Origin: Strigops habroptila
Taxonomy: Eukaryota > Chordata > Aves > Psittaciformes > Psittacidae
DNA length: 64,000 nucleotides
Assembly: GCF_004027225.2 (NCBI RefSeq)
Contig: NC_044277.2
Location: 85,076,283-85,140,282 of the forward strand
Direction of reading: 5' to 3'
The notes under the pieces are model-generated. The model was not told the origin of the DNA and made no database searches. It saw only the letters and a program-made list of their open reading frames with translations. This document shows, piece by piece, positions 1 through 13,130 of the stretch; within the stretch, counting starts at the first letter, position 1, and every line of letters starts with the position of its first letter. The translations under genes and the position numbers were made by a program.

Positions 1-1338
1 TGAACTAGCAGTGTCACTGTGAGGTGTAAGTCTTTGCCATAAGCGATTCAAAATCAGGCTGCAGTAGTTCAGAGAAGACTTAATTGGTATTTCTCTTTTT
101 TGCATATCACTGTTCTCATCAGTTCTAATACATGTTTTTTTCCCACCTCTACAAACTTCTTTGCCTTAAAGGACTCATGAAGGAAATAATTAAAAAGTAC
201 AGAGGAAAAACTGTCTGAGCAGAAGGGGCAGAAATCCAAGGTGGTTTAGAGAGGTGCCCCCAACACTCTTTTGGATGATTATTAATTTTTTTCTTACTAT
301 TATTTTATGATGCTGTTCATGTTTAATTACTCATGTTTTCCTAACCTGTGTGACAGGCATAATTTGAAGAGCAATAGTAATGATCAAGCCATGGAAGTGC
401 CAGGTGCTGCCTACGTGCTCAAGCAAGCATAGAGCAGACACTGTCAGGAGACAGTGCTGTCTCTTGATTAGATCTGAACTTCTTTTTCATGTTGATGAAA
501 ATGATCGTGACTGTTACTATTTAAATATAAATGATGCCAAAAGATGCTATGAAAAGTCAGAGTTCTCTCAGTTTACTGCCTGTATGCAATAGTAAGTTCA
601 CGGGACTTCACTGCAGTATATGCTGTTAAAATATATACCGGGTTACTTTAAAAAGATACAGTTTGTTTATTAGGGTCTTTTTAGTGTAAACTGCCAGACA
701 GTTCATCTAGGTTAATATGATTTTTTTATATATATCAGTGAACAATTTCAGTCTTTATGTTTTCAAATCAAACCTCAAGACCACAGAAATTAGCAGTTAT
801 GCTGTATACCACATGCTAGTGTATTTGAAGCTCATTTAGAAGCTGTAGTGTCATTTTGGTTTGGGTTTTTCTGGTTACAAAAACTTCTGGTTGTTTCATG
901 CTTCAGTTGTGTGCCACTGCAGTGAGATATCGTGGGTAGCACTGTTGAACAGGTAATAGTACATCATCAGAACGTGAAGTCTTTTCTGATTTTTTTTCTG
1001 ATAGTAAATGGAGATTTAATTATTAATTTGTGGATACCTTGGCAATATAAAGTGTTAAGCAGCTGTTGTGATAAGTTTTAATGCTTTTATATCTATTTAA
1101 AAAAATAATTAATGGGATGATGCATTTCTAAAAAGTTTTGATGAAGTCTGATGTCTTTTGGAGTGAAAATGAAATCAGGGGGAAAGGAAAACCTTCTGCC
1201 TTCTGTAGGCTGCAGCACTAGTGCACTGCAGGCTCCTTCCTTGGAAATGAGAGAGTGAATCCCTGCCTGAACAACAGTGAAGTGATATAAATTTTTGTTT
1301 GTTCTGTATTGCCAACCTTTGTAGTCCTGTAATTAATA

Positions 1339-1563
1339 TCATAGAATCACAGAATAGTTCGGGTTAGAAAGGACCTTAAGATCATCTAGTTCCAAGCCCC
1401 CTGTCACATAGGCAGGGACACCACACACTAAACCATGTCACCAAAGACTCCATCCAACCTGGCTTTGAACACTGCCAGGGATGGAGCATTCACGACATCC
1501 TTGAGCAACCTGTTCCAGTGCCTCACCACCCTCACAGTAAAGAGCTTCTTCCTTATATTATCC
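1339..1563 (-). repeat. CR1 LINE fragment (truncated, 3' end)
   Basis: Begins on + with TCATAGAATCACAGAATAG and continues with the typical reverse-complement CR1 text (GGACCTTAAGATCATCTAG, then a stretch matching the C-terminal reverse transcriptase/3' UTR region). The element is therefore in - orientation with its 3' end at 1339. It is 5'-truncated and has no coding capacity. The ORF drawn over it is a shadow. Confidence 0.93.
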
Positions 1564-3393
1564 CTTTTTATTAGTTTTTTTTCACAAAGCAGAAAGTTCT
1601 GGGATCCTGTGATTACACGAATCTCAACTCTTTGACATGTTAAATTTTTGCTCTGACTTTTTGTATGTAGAGAAAATCTTTGAGAAGATGAAAATTAACT
1701 CTTTAGAGCACAGAAGACAAAACTATAAACTCATGAGTACTATTACTCCCAAGTCAATAATAGGGGGCTGGAGGGGAAAAGTTGAGCATGCAATGATAGT
1801 TTTTTAGGATTACTAGGGTGAGTATTTGACTTTTATGTGAAAGAAGCTATAAAAGAAAATCCAGGGGCAGAAATAGAAGTGAAACTTCAGAAAAACAAAC
1901 AATATGTAGTTAAATAAGTCACTTGCTGCATCAAGGTGCTATATGTCCACTCACCCTTGGAGCAGTTTGCTGCTGGTGGGCTGCTCACTACAAATCAACA
2001 TCAAGGACCTATTCAGGACAAATTATGCTAGATGTGATGTGAGTGTTTTGGCTGTCTTATCTGTATAGTAAGCTATATATCAGAGGGAAATGTGGGATAC
2101 AGCCTAGGTTCTCTTCTTTCTTCTCCCTCTCATTCCAAGCTGTTGGTCAAGTCCCTAAATCATCCTGCCTCCCTTTGCTTTGTAAAATGGGGATGACAGT
2201 GCTTTCTTGCCATTGTGATTTTATTACTATTGCTTAATGATATAAAACCTGTATCTTTCTCCTCTGGCGGTCCTTCACAGTCATTGCAGTGCTGCTGTGA
2301 AGCAGTTCTGTCTAAATGGTATTACATCTAATTGAAGTCTTGCTCAGGTTACAAGTGGAATGAAGCTGCCAAGATGTTTATCTAGGCTTCTTCAGCTGCT
2401 TTTTAGATTCTCAGTAGATACACAATGATTCTGTCATTCATGGCTTTATGTGTTCTTTCGTATTGCCTGATATGTTGGAATACATCAAAAAAAGTAAACC
2501 AAGCAGTAACGTTTGTTGGTGACCTGCACTGGAAAAGAGATGCAAGCTGTAGATGAATTCTAACAGAATATTCCAGGAGGTGATATTTGACTTTGATAGA
2601 TTTTCAGAGAAAAGGCTGCCATTTCTGTGTTTGTGCAATGTATGATGAAACCCTTACCTGGTGTCTCTACCCTGCCAAATACAAATGAAAAATAGGATTG
2701 CTTGCCTGAGGAACAGCTCTGTCTTCCATACCAAAACTTGGCAATAGACGATTCCTGTGTAAATGGTCTCAAGAGACACTTTCCTTGTAAAGAAATCCAG
2801 TGATGGATGAGGCATCTCTCATTTTAAACGTTATACAGGTGAAAGAATTGGAGTATTCTGAGCCCATGCCTGCTGCTGTGTGTGTCTGAGTGGTTTTCTT
2901 GCTTTTTAATTGTGGAACTAAAGGAGGTTTGTTAAGTAGGGCAAGACCATTAGAAAATGCTAGCTGGTTTCCTTCTATAATGTTCTTTCATATTTGACTG
3001 CTGCAGGGTGAAATAATGAAGAATTTTTTGGTAACAGATCAAAAATTCCTTTCTTGTTTAATTGAAAGTGTTTAAGAGAAGAGGGTCATTGAGAGGACAG
3101 ATTTCAAGAAGTGGTATTTGAATTTGGCGATGCTTTGGAAAGAAACAGAGCATATTATGCACGCTTTTAAAGTATGTATGGCAAACGCATTGCCAAATCT
3201 GTGGAATTTTATAGGCAGCTACTGTGAGCAGTAGCAGCAGTAGGTTAATCTGCTTTTTACCCCTACTAGAACTGGCACTGTAAGGTTTAGGAGATCTTTT
3301 TTCTTTTTTAAAACTTATTTCGACATAGTTTCAGCCTTATTAGCAAATCTCTGCTTGGTTGTTTCCCAAACCCTGCAATATTCTACACCAAAT

Positions 3394-3870
3394 TCAGAAC
3401 CCGAGTGAAGAGGAAGCTGGCACTAGTATGTGATGGACTATCACCAGAAAAGAAAAAGGAACAAGTCTTTGAGGATATGTAGAGAATACCTGGGAGAAAA
3501 AAATGGGAAAATACTCAAGTGAAAAATCACTGTAGCAGAAATGAGAAGAACAAAATCTCAGTGTGAGGTGATATTTGAAGGTGAAGGAAAGATAGGGAAA
3601 TAAGGCCAGGTTTAAGAGTATATTTGTGAGAAACAGGAGAATGATGCTCAAAAGGGAAATGGGAGGAGCTTGAGTGAAAGAGAGATTGGGAGAAACATCA
3701 AATTAGGAAAGAAAAAGATATTACAATAAAAAGGGATAAATGGGATTTTACAGGAAAATAAATTAAGACAAAACATGAGAAAGATTCAAATCACAAGGAA
3801 AGTGACAGCAATTAAATACCTAGGAAAGGGAAGGACGGAGGAGAACAAAATACTGATCTTCAAAGTAAAA
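3394..3870. repeat. Purine-rich (A/G-biased) low-complexity region in the GMDS intron
   Basis: Nearly 480 bases in which the + strand is strongly A and G biased without a clear repeat unit. A frame on the - strand there is simply the T/C-rich complement. No known element recognised. Confidence 0.6.
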
Positions 3871-6800
3871 TAGTTGTATTAGTTTTATTGATTTCTTGGA
3901 AGATTCTGTGGTGGGTTGGATGTCTGCTCTGAGTGAAAGTGAAGGATAGAATAGGAAAAACTATGAATTTTTTTTTTCTCAGGCTTTCCTGTGCAGGAAA
4001 TGTAATAGGAAGTTATTTTTATTAACCAAGATCAGAGAACATGCAACAACAAACTACCAAGAATGGTGTGGAAAATCCGGTTATTTTTCTTGTCAGACCA
4101 GAAGAACCTGTGGCCATTGACCAGCAGGAGCCTAAGGGTCAGATTATTAAGCATCGGAATCAGTGAACTGAATGGCTATTGGAATCTGCGCGGGTTTAAA
4201 TACACACCAGCCAACTTACATTACAGACACAAAAAAAAATCTTGAATGCCATGTAGATGGTATTTGTAGCCCTTCGTTAATTGCTTTATTGTCTGTTTTG
4301 TCTACCTAATCAACAGAAAAAGCAGACTTGTTTGATTTCATTTACAAATGTGAAACCAATTGATTTTATGGAGATAAACTGCTTGCTGAGCAGTATTTTT
4401 CCATAAAGACAGTCAGCTTACACCAGCCACGAAAAAAATGATGGTGCAGAAAAGCCTTGGATAGACAGAAGGGAGTGTATTTTGCAAAGTGGTTTTGGAG
4501 GTTGTCAGGTGGAATGCACCCCTCAGATCAGCATAGTCATGATGCTGAGTGTACTGGAAGAGCTTTATCCTTTCAAAAGCTGTGAGATGCTGTGGCAATA
4601 CTCAGCCAACATCCTTAATGCACTTGCAAGGGACTGTGAGACAAGGGAGTGGGGAGCACAGTGCTTTTATTTGCAGCAATAGCATGCCTTTCATCTGTAA
4701 AGGAAATATTCAGCTGGCTACCTTGCCTGGACTCATCAGGGACCAGTGTTTTATCTTAGGAGTCTTGGTTGAACACACATGCAGAATAGAAATATGTTTG
4801 TTTATAGGCAGGAAATGCATAAGCCTTTTCATGGATAAAGCATGAGTCTGAAGCATTAAATGTGACCTGCTTTGTTGTATGCCAGTACCTGCAAAGGGTT
4901 ATTCTTTGTAGTGTCCTACTTGGACTCAAGCACTAAAGCTTTCATCAAAGTAAATCTGATTATTTTGCACATGGTTTTCCTGAAAGGATGTTATGATTTT
5001 CTAGATGTTTGGTGGCTGGTGATAAATTAGGCTTTTATGATGTCATGTGAAAGGCCACTGCTTGGACTTCCTTCTCTATCAAGTGCACTGGAGAATACAT
5101 TTGGGACGTACTCAGAATCAGAAATTATCCTACCTTGTGTTAATTTAACCCTTTTGTGGACCATTGCTTGCTTTGTTAACTACAGGTGTCCAGGCAAAGA
5201 TAGCTTCCCTTTTGCAGACAGGAACCCCATGGTATTCCTTCCTGAATCTCCTCCATATACTGTGTTTGAAATTAATTTTTTTCCTCGGGTAACAAAAGCT
5301 CAGCTCATGAGCTCCCTTTAAGTCTTTCACAGCTTGAATTCTTCCCGTATATTCTGTCGTGAAAAGGGTTTTCAAATCAGATGTGGCTTTTAGACAGAAA
5401 TTGGAATGTGGGGCAGGGCAGGGGCAGAGGGGGAAGGTGATGTGTTCTATAAATTAGGTCAGGTTTATGACCACGTAGAGGAAGGCTGCTCTAAAAAAGC
5501 AGCCAGCAGTGAAAGGCAGTATGTAACTGCTTTGTCCAGAGAAGTGGCAGCTCCCTTTTTCATCCCCCATACTGTAGGGGGAGTATTTTACAACTGTTTT
5601 TCAAACAATGAAAAATGACCAACTATCCTCCATGCTAACTCTTTAATACTAGATAATCCATAGTGGGGAGGAAGACAGGAAGAGAGAAGCATCCATCCCC
5701 TCTCTGTCCTTTCCTTCCCCAGTCTTACCACAAGGTTCAGGGGGAAGGAAGTTTGTGTATCAGTATACAGGTAAAGGAACGTTGTCTGTCCCACTCAACC
5801 TGAGGCACAGCCAAGCCTTCAGAGTAGTGAGATGAGCACTGAATGCAGGGAAAAGACAGAAATTGCTGCTACACGTGGGTTAGAGTTTTCCAACAACATC
5901 TTCTTTAGATGAAAAAGGACATTTTGAGTAAATTAATATTTTTATTAGGGCAAATATAACAGCACACCATTCAAAAAAAATTTTAACATAATTTTGAGGT
6001 TAACATAAGAAATGTCTTGATTTTTTCAGAGATGTGACTATCCACAGGGGTAGTAAAATCACCAAAACAATACATGCTGTAGTAGATAAAGAATTTATCC
6101 TATGGAATTAGTAGTATCCCACTAGTCATAGACCTGCCTTCATTAATTGCTCTTTAATGCTCTAAAGGTAGATAAACATCTATAGCTAGAATACAAGATC
6201 ACTGTCCTAATCTTTATTGGTTTGTTGCTTATCATTTGGTATTGACTAGCAATGGTAACTAAACCTATTAACATTTCCAGTATAAGTTGTTATAAATTAA
6301 ACATTTTTCAGTGGAAGAAGAGAAGAAACTAAGTAGCCTTGCAGCATGGATTTCTGGCATTATCAGTTTTCCTATTCATCTTGACATGTCAGTCAGTGAA
6401 GACAGCTAACCCTAGGGGCCATATTGCATCTCCGCTAAGAAATGCAGCCATTACTGCACAATAAAACTCACTGAAATCAAACAGCTCTTTGCAGAAAATG
6501 TGAAGAGTAGAGTGATGAGGAAAATAGAGTGGATTAAAAAATTGTGATAATTACATTTAATAATTCTAAAAGGTGCCATGCCCTTGCCTCAATAATACAC
6601 ACTGTGTGTGGCAATAAAATCATGTACAATGAAGACATGATTGTCTTACTCTCCTCCCCGAAATTCTTGCCACGGTGGAGCAAGAAGCAAACACATTTAA
6701 TAGTGAACAAAAGCAGGACTTGGAGGTACCAGCGAACAGAGAAAGAACCTGTTTTTTCCCTATACTGCAGCTGATCTCCACCTATACGAAAAAGGTTCAT

Positions 6801-8184
6801 CCCTCGCAGGGATTTGATTTTTAGTGATGTTAAGGTGACACATGGGTGTTCTCTTTACCACCTGGGCAGGGAGCCTGTAGGAACGTGCTCACGTACAACC
6901 TCTCCAAAACGTCTGCTTTAAAGAGGAAGTGCTCAAATGCTTCTAACCCATGTCATGCAAAAGCCAAGTTATTCAGACACCTCTTTATGCACAGGTTAGC
7001 TTGAAGCATGCAAACATCCACTCACTCATCATTTCCTATCAGCAGCCAGGCTACAGGGCACTGACAGCCAGTGGGAGTGGTACCACTTTTAACCACCACT
7101 TGCAAAGAACAATTCTATTTTGTTAGAGGAGTTGTAAAAAGCTTAGTTTGGTTCATAATAGCATTTAAGTATGAGTTTGCATTTTAGCAAACATGGTAAA
7201 GATTTTTAGCTGTGATGTGTGTGTTTGGATGACTGGGTATGCCATATGAGAAAGAAAGTGTTTACGTGTCTAGTGCTAATACCAGCACCATCATAATTAC
7301 AGCCTGTACATGCCAAATGGAGTGGTCTCTTCTCCTCCTCCAGAAGTTCCCTGCTTTTTCTAGAAACAATCTTGCCGTTCAGCAGCCTACTCGGCATTTT
7401 TCAGAGCCCTGAACTAGGGTTACAATTACACTTGTATCCAAGCTAGGGAACACCTTCCAGGTCTTCCTAGGAGCCCAGAATTCAGCCTTGGGGTAATCTG
7501 AGAGGGAGGGAAGCACCCACCTCATTGCGGCCAGCTGTGGGAATTTTGCCCTATGTAGCAGCGGGGCTTTCCCTGCTGGGCGGGGAACATCCGTCAGCCT
7601 GCCTCGCACATGGGATCCTGAAAAGTACCCATGGCCCAACTTGCAGCAGGATGCCTTGGCAAAGAGCTACACCAATTCCCGTGCGGGATGGCTCCTGATG
7701 AACAAGCTCAGCTCCAGATCCAAAGAAAGTGAAATTCAGCACTGGCTTCAGGGATATCAGGCTGTAATTCGGGAGGAATTTTATCTGGCTCGAGGGACGG
7801 CACTGGCCAAGACGTTTTCTCAGGCTTCACTTGGCAAACGGACAGATCTGAGTAATGCGCAGCCCTGCAAGGGGCTCTTGCGCCTGCAGCTCCACTGGTG
7901 CTTGCACCATGGCTGAGGTCTGCACATGCTCTCCTCCCAGGGACACGCGAGCTGTGGCCTCACGTCGTTTAACTGGGGCACCGCCTCTGCCAAAGCGATT
8001 AGGATTCAAGGCACCCGGGGCCAGCTCCCCCTGCTTTGCCGTTTTATCTGCGGTGTCAGTGGGGCTGCCAGGGCCGGCGCTGAGTGAGCCCATTTCCCCG
8101 GAGCGGAGCATTGTTCCCGGCCTCTGGCCGCCGCGTGGCCCCACTGATGGACAATACCACCCGTCCCCGACTTCCTGAGCAGAC

Positions 8185-8440
8185 CAGACAGCTTGCTGTT
8201 TTCTTCATGTCTCTTATCACCCCCTGTCATTGAAAGAGGGGTCTGGCTGCAGCTTCGGTTTGGGCTGATAGGCAGCACCGAAGTGGAAAAGGCGCAGGGC
8301 AGGGAAGGGAAGACGAGGAGGGAGAGAAGCTCCATTACCATTATTATCGCCCTAATGTTTATTGCTGCTCTGAGTTCATTTGCTTTAACCCTTTGGAAGC
8401 TGGTCAAATTAAAGATTATCAAACGGATACGATAAAGCTG
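8185..8440. promoter_or_regulatory. Candidate conserved non-coding element in the GMDS intron
   Basis: Follows a moderately GC-rich stretch and carries AT-rich motif clusters such as CATTACCATTATTATCGCCC, CTTTAACCCTTTGG and AAAGATTATCAAACGG (TCF/LEF- and homeodomain-like). The look is that of a vertebrate developmental enhancer; conservation could not be tested. It lies about 20 kb from FOXC1. Confidence 0.3.
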
Positions 8441-9810
8441 CTGTTCTAACGCCTCTGGTTCCTGGCAAAAAAGCGAAGGCTTTGCCCAGGTTTTACTGAC
8501 TTTGCGGCTTGTGTTGACACCTTACGGCTGCAGTGCAGTGGAGTCCTGAGATAAAGCGTTACCCTAAAGACGCCTGGCACTAACAGCCTGCCAAGGTCTA
8601 TCAGATGTGCAGGGGCTCAGTGCCATGCAGAATCAGCCCTTTCCTCAAGTCATTCTTTCTCCTCTCCTTTCCCCTCGGCATGGTTTTAGTGAAAACAGAG
8701 CTTTCTGAATAGGGAGGAGATTTGCATAGGAAAACATGCTAGGGGAAAAAAAACATTATGCCTCCTATTTTAAATGGCATTTAGTTATACGTGAGCTTCA
8801 GCCTATTGGTTGCTTTTGCCTTTTGCCTTTTCCTGTGGTTCTTTGCAAACAATACTGTCTTTCTGCAAGAGACTGCTGACCCAAGAGTGGAAGGCAGTCT
8901 GTTCATGCTGCATTAAAACAAATTTAGATCAGGAACCAAATTCACTGGCATTCTTCTATTCCCTTGGTACCATAACTGCTCCGCAACTTTGCTTTTCTAA
9001 GAACAGTGGAAAGAAAAAATGAAAACTGAGCGACGACACATTATGGCTTGTCTTAAATTCCTGAAGATGTTTACTGTGTTCCTCATTAGGCTTGGGTTTT
9101 GCTCATTGACATGTTTTATCTTCAGTCTCCTCCTATTTATTATGGAGATAGGAGCCTCTTGCTTTTTAATTATACTGTTTCTTTCCCTGTTACTATAGAT
9201 ATTATAGCAAACACTACTGTTCACAAAGAAATCAAGCCAGTGCTGCCTGCCTTGTTGATCTCCATAAGAACTTTCAGAGCAGCACACAGCAGACACAGTG
9301 CTTATTACTGTGACTCCTTCTGGGGTTCTATCCATGCTTAGCTGAACTGTGCACTGAATTTTGCACCAGCAAGGTGCACATTTACAGCTTCTGCAGCTCT
9401 GATTTAGTGAGATCTTACTACTTTTCTTAACAGAGTGCCCAGAGAATAGCACAGCTGAACTCACGCTAACTGCTCTCCAAAGTTACATCTGGGTTAAGAC
9501 ATGACATCCCCAGACCTGGTGGCAAATGCAGGACAACACTAGGGAGTGGGGGATAAGGGTGTTGGTAGAACTGCCTTGTGAGCAATGAATGCAGTCTCCT
9601 GCAACAAACGCTTTAACGAGGCTTGTTCCCTGAGCAAGGAGCTGCAGCAGATACCCATATATACTGTGGGGCTGATGTTACTGCTGAGATGTGCTACATG
9701 AACCCTCATTAAAAAATGCTATGAAAAATGTTCCAAAAACTCCACAAAAGGGGAGACTATTTCACAAGATAAACTTTGATATATACATTACTGAGATACA
9801 ACTTTTTAGC

Positions 9811-10089
9811 TGGGCCTGTTGCGATAGGACAAGGGGTAATAGTTTTAAACTAGAAGAAGGTAGATTTAGGCTAGCTGTAAGAAAGAAATTTTTTTGCAAT
9901 GCAGGTGCTGAAACACTGGACCAGGTTGCCCATAGAGGTGGTAGATTGCCCCATCCCTGGAAACATTCAAAGTCAGGTTGTACAGGGCTCTGAGCAAGCT
10001 GATATAGTAGAGGATGTACCTGCTCATTGCAGGGGGGTTGGACTAGCTGACCTTTAAAGGTCCCTTCCAACCCTAACTATTCAATGATA
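9811..10089 (+). repeat. CR1 LINE fragment (truncated, 3' end)
   Basis: Contains the hallmark CR1 3' segments GGACAAGGGGTAATAG, GCCCCATCCCTGGAAACATT and TTGGACTAGCTGACC, ending AAAGGTCCCTTCCAACCC plus a short ATTCAATGAT tail. It is in + orientation, the same as GMDS, within its intron. 5'-truncated, about 280 bases, well preserved. Confidence 0.95.
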
Positions 10090-13063
10090 ATGGTGAAAAC
10101 ACAAAACTGCAAGCTAATGTTGTCTTATCAAGTAGCTATGTTTATTAGTTTTTATTTTAATGGGATGACTTAAAGCTGAAAGGCAACAGTTTTAAGAAGG
10201 AAATGAGGATAATAAAACACAAGCAGGGTTTGCAGGAAACTTTGGCCCCTAGATTCTTGAAATCCTTCCTGACAAAACTTCTTGAGCAAAAGAGTGCAAG
10301 ACTAAACACGCAAGCCAGAGCCTCCACCGAGCTGGGTCTGTGCTCTTTGCTTATGGGAGCTCTGATGTAACAAATCTTCGAAGCGGTTGTGCTGATTGTG
10401 AACGTAACCCTGGCTGCTTTTCAGATGCAGTAAAACTGTTGTGTGCTTAGATCAAGTCTGTTTATTTTTAGAGGTAAAGCCTTGTCTCTGCTACAGTGAG
10501 TGGAGCTGGGCACAATTCCATCACAGGTGTTTTACTGAGGACTTGATCTCAGTTTTATTCTGCTGTAAGAGAGAGTAAAAGCTGGCGCTGGGCTCTGGCT
10601 TCAGTGAAGGCAAATTTTAAAGGGAATCCACTGAGCTGTAGTAATAAAGGAAGCCTTGGCCTTCTTTCAGGCCATGCTATCTCCTTTTTCTCACATTGTC
10701 TTGAGGCTTTACATTTTCAGTTAAAGTTAATTGAATGAGACAGTGATACATTGCACAGTGAAACCAGATCAATCACTGCACAAGTGAAAATAGGAATCGT
10801 AACGACACTCAGAACAAGAGCTTGGGAAACGTGATATTTACATTAAAATATTTTACATTTTTGTCTCATGGTTTTAAAACTAAATTTAAAAAGGCCTGAA
10901 CACATTGCGTAACAAATTTTTCTCTGTTTATCTGTATGTGTGTGTGTGCATTTGGACAATAAATCTGAATAACCATAAAATCAGATTTAGTAATAATGGG
11001 GTATTTTCTACACAGCTATGCAGCCTCGTTTACAGAAAAGGTAAACTAGAAAATCTCATTGGATAAACTTGTTCTTTTCTGTGAGAGGCAGTCATATGAC
11101 AGTGAGGTGCATATAAAGCCGTTGGAGAGTTTGCTCTCACATTAAGTGGCAGCACAGAATTTAATTGCTGTCTTTTCCATCTTCCTTCCATTTAAATGTT
11201 TACCTGGATGTTGTTTCCGACTCTTAGCTTGCAGGTAAAACTTGTCATTACTATTCACCTATGTTAACTATATTTGCATAGAAAGTAAGGGCTTGTTTCT
11301 CCCAAACAGATAGCTAAAAGCAAAAGCTTAATTTTATGTTCATGATCTGAGTACTGTAAAAACAACAGAAAGCCTTTATCAGATGTTTCCAGGTTTGCAG
11401 ACTTGCTCAGTATCTAAATCCTCAGGGCTTCCACTGAGTCAAAGGGCTTTGTTTTCCTGTCAGTATGTAAAGCACAATGCCACAAAAAAAGTTGTCTCAC
11501 AGGAATACAAAACATGAAGCAGTGTCATTTCATCAGGTGCTTTTCCATCAGGAATAGGGATACTGAGCAGTTTACATTCAGCAGCAGCAGCTGTTTTTCG
11601 AGAACCCTCCTCCCAACCCACCCCACCCTCCCCCCCTAAAAAAATCCTGGTTTTAGAAGTGGAACCTCACCTCTTCTCTCTTTGCTTTCCAATCTGGTTG
11701 TACCTCCAGAAAGTGAAGCCCTGACACTGAAAAATCAATATGCTTTAATGATCAGCATGCCAGAGGATTCTGGAGAGGGGGTTGTGGGGTTTTTTGTGCG
11801 GATTTTTTCCTTTTAGAAGCCTGACAGATGCATCTCTGGTTTCAGTGAAAGACTTAAATAATATAAACAAGCAGTCATTCTGTTCCAAGAGCAGCTTTTT
11901 TTAATATTCTTATTTTATTGTAATTACCTTATTGTTTTCATATTATGAGCTACTTGTAGAAAAATACAGGAAACGTGACTGCAATACAATCCTTTAATCA
12001 GGAATAGCTTTGTTCCAGTCATCATTTCCAAACAGTGTTGAAACTTTCACTAATAAGAATACAATCAAACCTTGAATTCAGATGTAATATGGTGTTAATA
12101 TTATGGTTTCATTTGATCTCTGCACTTAGTAACTTCTGTAACAGAACATTTTAAAAAGGGGACATTGTGTCCATAATGCTGTTTTCAAATAAATCTATCT
12201 ACAAAGTAGTGTTTCTCAGAAGTACACAGACTTCTTCAGGAGAGCCATTTAAAATCTTTTAACCTAAGTCAGCTGGGGATTTTGTATTATCATATATATT
12301 AAATCTTCTTTTTTCTCCCCCCTTTTTTTTTTTTGTTTTTTGTTCACAGATTATGCCATAATACCTTTGCTGCATCATTGTTAAAGCATGTGAACTTTTA
12401 AAGGAAAAATACTTCTTTATATACTTAAATGGATTTAATACACTAGTTGTTTGTGTTATCTCTGTGTATAATCCGGCACTGCAAATAACTTCACTTTTAC
12501 TGATATGCAACCTCCCCCCAACCTTATTTTGGCCTGTTCAGCAGCTGAGTGTTTATGGTTTTGAATGAAGGGCTGGAATTAGGTAAAGCATTTTTTTAGA
12601 TAAACTGTTTTAACAAAAAGCATTTGTCCAAGAAAGCTAAAAGACTGCTCCCAAGCTGTTCAAAAGCAGAATGCAGCTACATACAGCAAGCGATGGCAAT
12701 CCATTCTGTTCTTCCCCATGCATTTTTTTTTTTTTTTAAATGGGAAGCCAGTATCCTAGATAAGGCTCAGTTTCAAAGGATGTTTTCAATAAAAGATTGT
12801 GGGTGTAAAATTATTACTTAAACAGCATTTAGAAAAAATGAAACTCTAAGTCTTACGCTGTGGCTTTTATGACTTAAAACTAGGTGGTATTAAAACACTT
12901 CTAGCTAATGGCTTGAATGAGGACTGAATGAAAGGGACTTGTTTTTATACTGAAATTATTATTTTAAGAAGGATTTCCTAGTTTCCAGACACATAGATAC
13001 ACACGTATATAATGTAAATTAAACCAAACTCCAGATAAAAGGCATACCTCCATGAGCACATTA

Positions 13064-13130
13064 GGGTCTGATCCAAGTTTTATCAAAGTTAGTGGGCGTC
13101 TTTCCCATTTCAAACCAGATTTTGCAATCC
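13064..13130. repeat. Old palindromic interspersed repeat copy (GATCC...GGATC type)
   Basis: The segment starts GGGTCTGATCCAAG, passes AAGTTAGTGGG and TCTTTCCCATTTC, and ends in a degraded mirror of its start. It resembles the widespread sauropsid palindromic repeat with a GGGCCTGATCC arm and CATTGACTTCAATGG centre. I do not know its database name with certainty; a MITE of the Chompy type is one possibility. Confidence 0.5.

Noticed and set aside
1435..1635. 66-codon frame over the CR1 copy
   Set aside because: Reads the repeat in the antisense direction; not a gene.
7699..7740. CTGATGA...GAAAG resembling a hammerhead ribozyme core
   Set aside because: The required three stems do not form around the core by eye; chance match.
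9691..9993. 100-codon frame over the CR1 copy at 9.8 kb
   Set aside because: Derived from CR1 3' sequence with no intact reverse transcriptase; repeat shadow.
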